From the NCBI RefSeq assembly GCF_018613755.1, contig NZ_JAGGPP010000009.1, positions 62,001-126,000 of the forward strand: a DNA stretch of 64,000 nucleotides, written 5' to 3'. Shown here one piece after another: positions 62,391 through 64,000 of this stretch (the stretch's first letter is position 1; each line of letters opens with the position of its first letter). The position numbers were made by a program, and so were the translations under genes. Below the pieces are notes generated by a model. The model ran no database searches, was not told the origin of the DNA, and saw nothing but the letters and a program-made list of their open reading frames with translations. This stretch comes from Arthrobacter sp. ISL-72 (lineage in GTDB: Bacteria > Actinomycetota > Actinomycetes > Actinomycetales > Micrococcaceae).

Positions 62391-63559
62391 AGTGACATCT
62401 CTTCCAGGCGCACGGCGTCGAGTGCTTCGCCGATGACCGCCGCCTCTGCGTCGTCAGTGCTGCGGCCCCGGACGTGTTCGAGGAAGCCGCAGCAGATGGA
62501 CAGGTCGTCATCCGCCGCGGCGAGCCTGCTGCTGTAGCTCATCCTGGCGTCCGGGGCGCCGCCGTCGGGTTCGAAACCCAGCACCAGCGTGTCCGGAAAG
62601 CGGCCGCGCAGTTTGTCCATGGCATGGGCGGGGCGCTGGGCGTCCGTCAGGGTGATCTGGCAGTAGGCTGCCTCGGCCCACCCGTGTTCCTCGGCGGTAA
62701 GCAGGTGGTCCAGGGTGCCCCGCAGGACGGCGAGGGCGCGTGGCGCGTCCCACAGGACTTCCCTGACTTCGCCGATGCCGGCAGCGTCCACTTCGATGAG
62801 CCAGCCGCCTTTGCGGTGCTTCGCCTCGGAGAATGAATACGCAAGGGGTGATCCCGAATAGCGCACCGCAGGTGACAGGGACTGCCTGCCGTGCAGGTGG
62901 CCCAGGGCGGTGTAGCCAAATCCGTCGAAGAGGTCCAGCGGGACGGCCCCGACCCCGCCGATGCTGAGGTCCCGTTCGCTGTCCGAGCTGATGCCGCCGC
63001 TGGCGAAGGTATGGGCCAGTACGACGGAATGGACGGGACGGCTCGTGGCCCGGGCGGCCACATCGGCCCGGATCCGCTCCGTGGCCGCGCGCGTCACTTC
63101 GAAGTGGCTGGCCGGCTCAACGCCCAGTTGCCCGGCGACGAGCCGCGGCTCAAGCCACGGAATGCCGTAGACCGCCAGCACCGGGCCGTCCGCTGCCCCG
63201 TCCAGTGGAAACAGCACGGGCACGTCCAGTTCGGCCAGCCTCGTCCGGAGGTGCACTCCGCCGCGCTCCAGCAGCCTTGAGGCAAAGCCAAGGCGGATGG
63301 CTGAATCGTGGTTTCCACTGGTGAGCACCACCTGGGCGCCCGCATCCGTCAGCCGCACCAGGGCATCGTCAAGAAGCCGGACAACATCCACGCCCGGCAG
63401 GGCGCGATCGTAGACGTCGCCGGCGATGAGGACGACGTCCACCTTCTCCGTGCCGACAAATTCGACCAGCTGGTCAATGAAATCCTGCTGGGCCTCCAGC
63501 ATGCCGACGCCGTGGAACGACCTGCCAAGGTGCCAATCGGAAGTGTGCAATAACCGCAT
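62387..63559 (-). CDS. sbcD: DNA repair exonuclease nuclease subunit SbcD (Mre11-like)
   Basis: 390 residues. Calcineurin-like metallophosphoesterase motifs are in order: LHTSDWHLGRSFHG near 4-17, LIAGDVYDRALPG near 45-57, SGNHDSAIRLG near 81-91, then the His-containing VLAHTFASGG and GHLHGRQ motifs that complete the Mn site. The C-terminal capping domain is present. It is the first gene of the sbcDC pair and overlaps sbcC. The aquaporin gene upstream on the same strand ends 61 bp before it, so co-transcription is possible but not required. Confidence 0.95.
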   Translation of the reverse strand: MRLLHTSDWHLGRSFHGVGMLEAQQDFIDQLVEFVGTEKVDVVLIAGDVYDRALPGVDVVRLLDDALVRLTDAGAQVVLTSGNHDSAIRLGFASRLLERGGVHLRTRLAELDVPVLFPLDGAADGPVLAVYGIPWLEPRLVAGQLGVEPASHFEVTRAATERIRADVAARATSRPVHSVVLAHTFASGGISSDSERDLSIGGVGAVPLDLFDGFGYTALGHLHGRQSLSPAVRYSGSPLAYSFSEAKHRKGGWLIEVDAAGIGEVREVLWDAPRALAVLRGTLDHLLTAEEHGWAEAAYCQITLTDAQRPAHAMDKLRGRFPDTLVLGFEPDGGAPDARMSYSSRLAAADDDLSICCGFLEHVRGRSTDDAEAAVIGEALDAVRLEEMSL

Positions 63560-63620
63560 GTTCTTAAGCTATCCGCGGGCACCGACAGTTTTGCGGCACT
63601 GACACGGCACAGCCGGGCAA

Positions 63621-64000
63621 CTACTTTCCGCGCTTGCCGTCGAAGAACTCGCGGGCGTCGTCGTCGGGGGAACTGCCAGCAGGCTTAGGCTCGTCGCGGT
63701 CGCCGTCGGGACCGCCGTCGAGGTCGCCGTCGAGCGCATCGAGTGTGTCGGGATCATCTTCGTCGGAGTCCGGCTCCGCGGCGCCGGCTGCACCGGGCCC
63801 CCGCGCAGGCAAGACGGCGGGCACTGCGGCAGGGGTGTCTGCGAAAGTGCGGAACACGAGGCCTGCGATGGCGGCGCCCACCAGGGGCGCGACCCAGAAG
63901 AGCCAGAGCTGTTCGAGGGACCAGGAGTTGCTGAAGATGGCCGACGCGGTTGCCCGTGCCGGGTTGAACGGCGTGTTGCCGACTGCCTGTCCCAGCTGCA
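63621..64000 (-). CDS. Aquaporin/MIP-family channel, C-terminal part with acidic tail (runs off the window)
   Basis: Only the last 126 codons are visible. NTPFNPARATASAIF is the second NPA box with the conserved Arg of the selectivity filter. SLEQLWLFWVAPLVGAAIAGLVFR is the last membrane helix (in part). These identify a water or glycerol channel. After the helix comes an unusually long cytoplasmic tail of about 75 residues, with a Pro/Ala stretch and then a run dominated by Asp and Gly (DSDEDDPDTLDALDGDLDGG, then basic KRGK at the end). The N-terminal half, including the first NPA box, is outside. Confidence 0.85.
   Translation of the reverse strand, partial: QLGQAVGNTPFNPARATASAIFSNSWSLEQLWLFWVAPLVGAAIAGLVFRTFADTPAAVPAVLPARGPGAAGAAEPDSDEDDPDTLDALDGDLDGGPDGDRDEPKPAGSSPDDDAREFFDGKRGK

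Overview
The window is a chromosomal segment of a high-G+C actinobacterium. The codon bias toward G/C-ending codons, the ilvBNC order with a branched-chain leader peptide, the sunset-domain and DUF1684 proteins, and the NrtR-nadABC-desulfurase operon together suggest Micrococcaceae (an Arthrobacter/Pseudarthrobacter-like soil organism). This is inferred from protein character and gene order, not from a database match. It is almost entirely chromosomal housekeeping and metabolism. I see no insertion sequence, prophage, CRISPR array or rRNA.

Layout. 1-2.4 kb: 3' part of gltX, a fumarylacetoacetate-hydrolase-family enzyme and an MBL-fold hydrolase, followed by a 32-33 bp repeat array. 2.6-20.7 kb: branched-chain amino acid and serine synthesis on the minus strand (ilvE, leuB, serA, ilvBNC, ilvD). 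These are interleaved with a sortase and its possible surface substrate, an epimerase-like protein, metG and an FtsX-type ABC exporter. ilvBNC is preceded by a 19-codon Val/Leu leader peptide and a textbook attenuator. leuB and ilvD share a palindrome that probably binds one regulator. 20.8-31.9 kb: LysR regulator, small secreted or membrane proteins, a PQQ-type sugar dehydrogenase lipoprotein, tRNA-Lys, a decayed GNAT gene, MarR, Bcp, tRNA-Leu, a fasciclin lipoprotein, an oligopeptide-binding lipoprotein and malate:quinone oxidoreductase. 32-41.8 kb: an RND pump, an LLM-type flavin oxidoreductase with its own MarR regulator, a transglutaminase-like protein, a lipoprotein gene interrupted by one in-frame TAA, DUF1684, DM13, a second FAH-family enzyme and GtrA.

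41.8-47.8 kb: a tightly overlapping NAD synthesis operon, nrtR-nadA-nadB-nadC-cysteine desulfurase, under a near-perfect 27 bp palindrome. 47.8-53.2 kb: an Lrp regulator divergent from an amino acid permease, then a 2-oxoacid dehydrogenase cluster. Its E2 is represented only by a free 109-aa lipoyl domain followed by an alpha/beta hydrolase. 53.3-57.7 kb: an MHS-family transporter and an HpaB/HpaC two-component flavin monooxygenase, divergent from an IclR regulator with two identically shaped operators between them. 57.8-64 kb: an MFS exporter, sbcC/sbcD and the 3' part of an aquaporin gene with a strongly acidic tail.

The most rewarding points are regulatory or architectural: the ilv attenuator, the shared leuB/ilvD operator, the split E2 cluster, the NrtR and IclR operators, the sortase/substrate pair, and two freshly broken genes whose disabling events can be read from the DNA. 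Nothing I can support amounts to a wholly unknown system.
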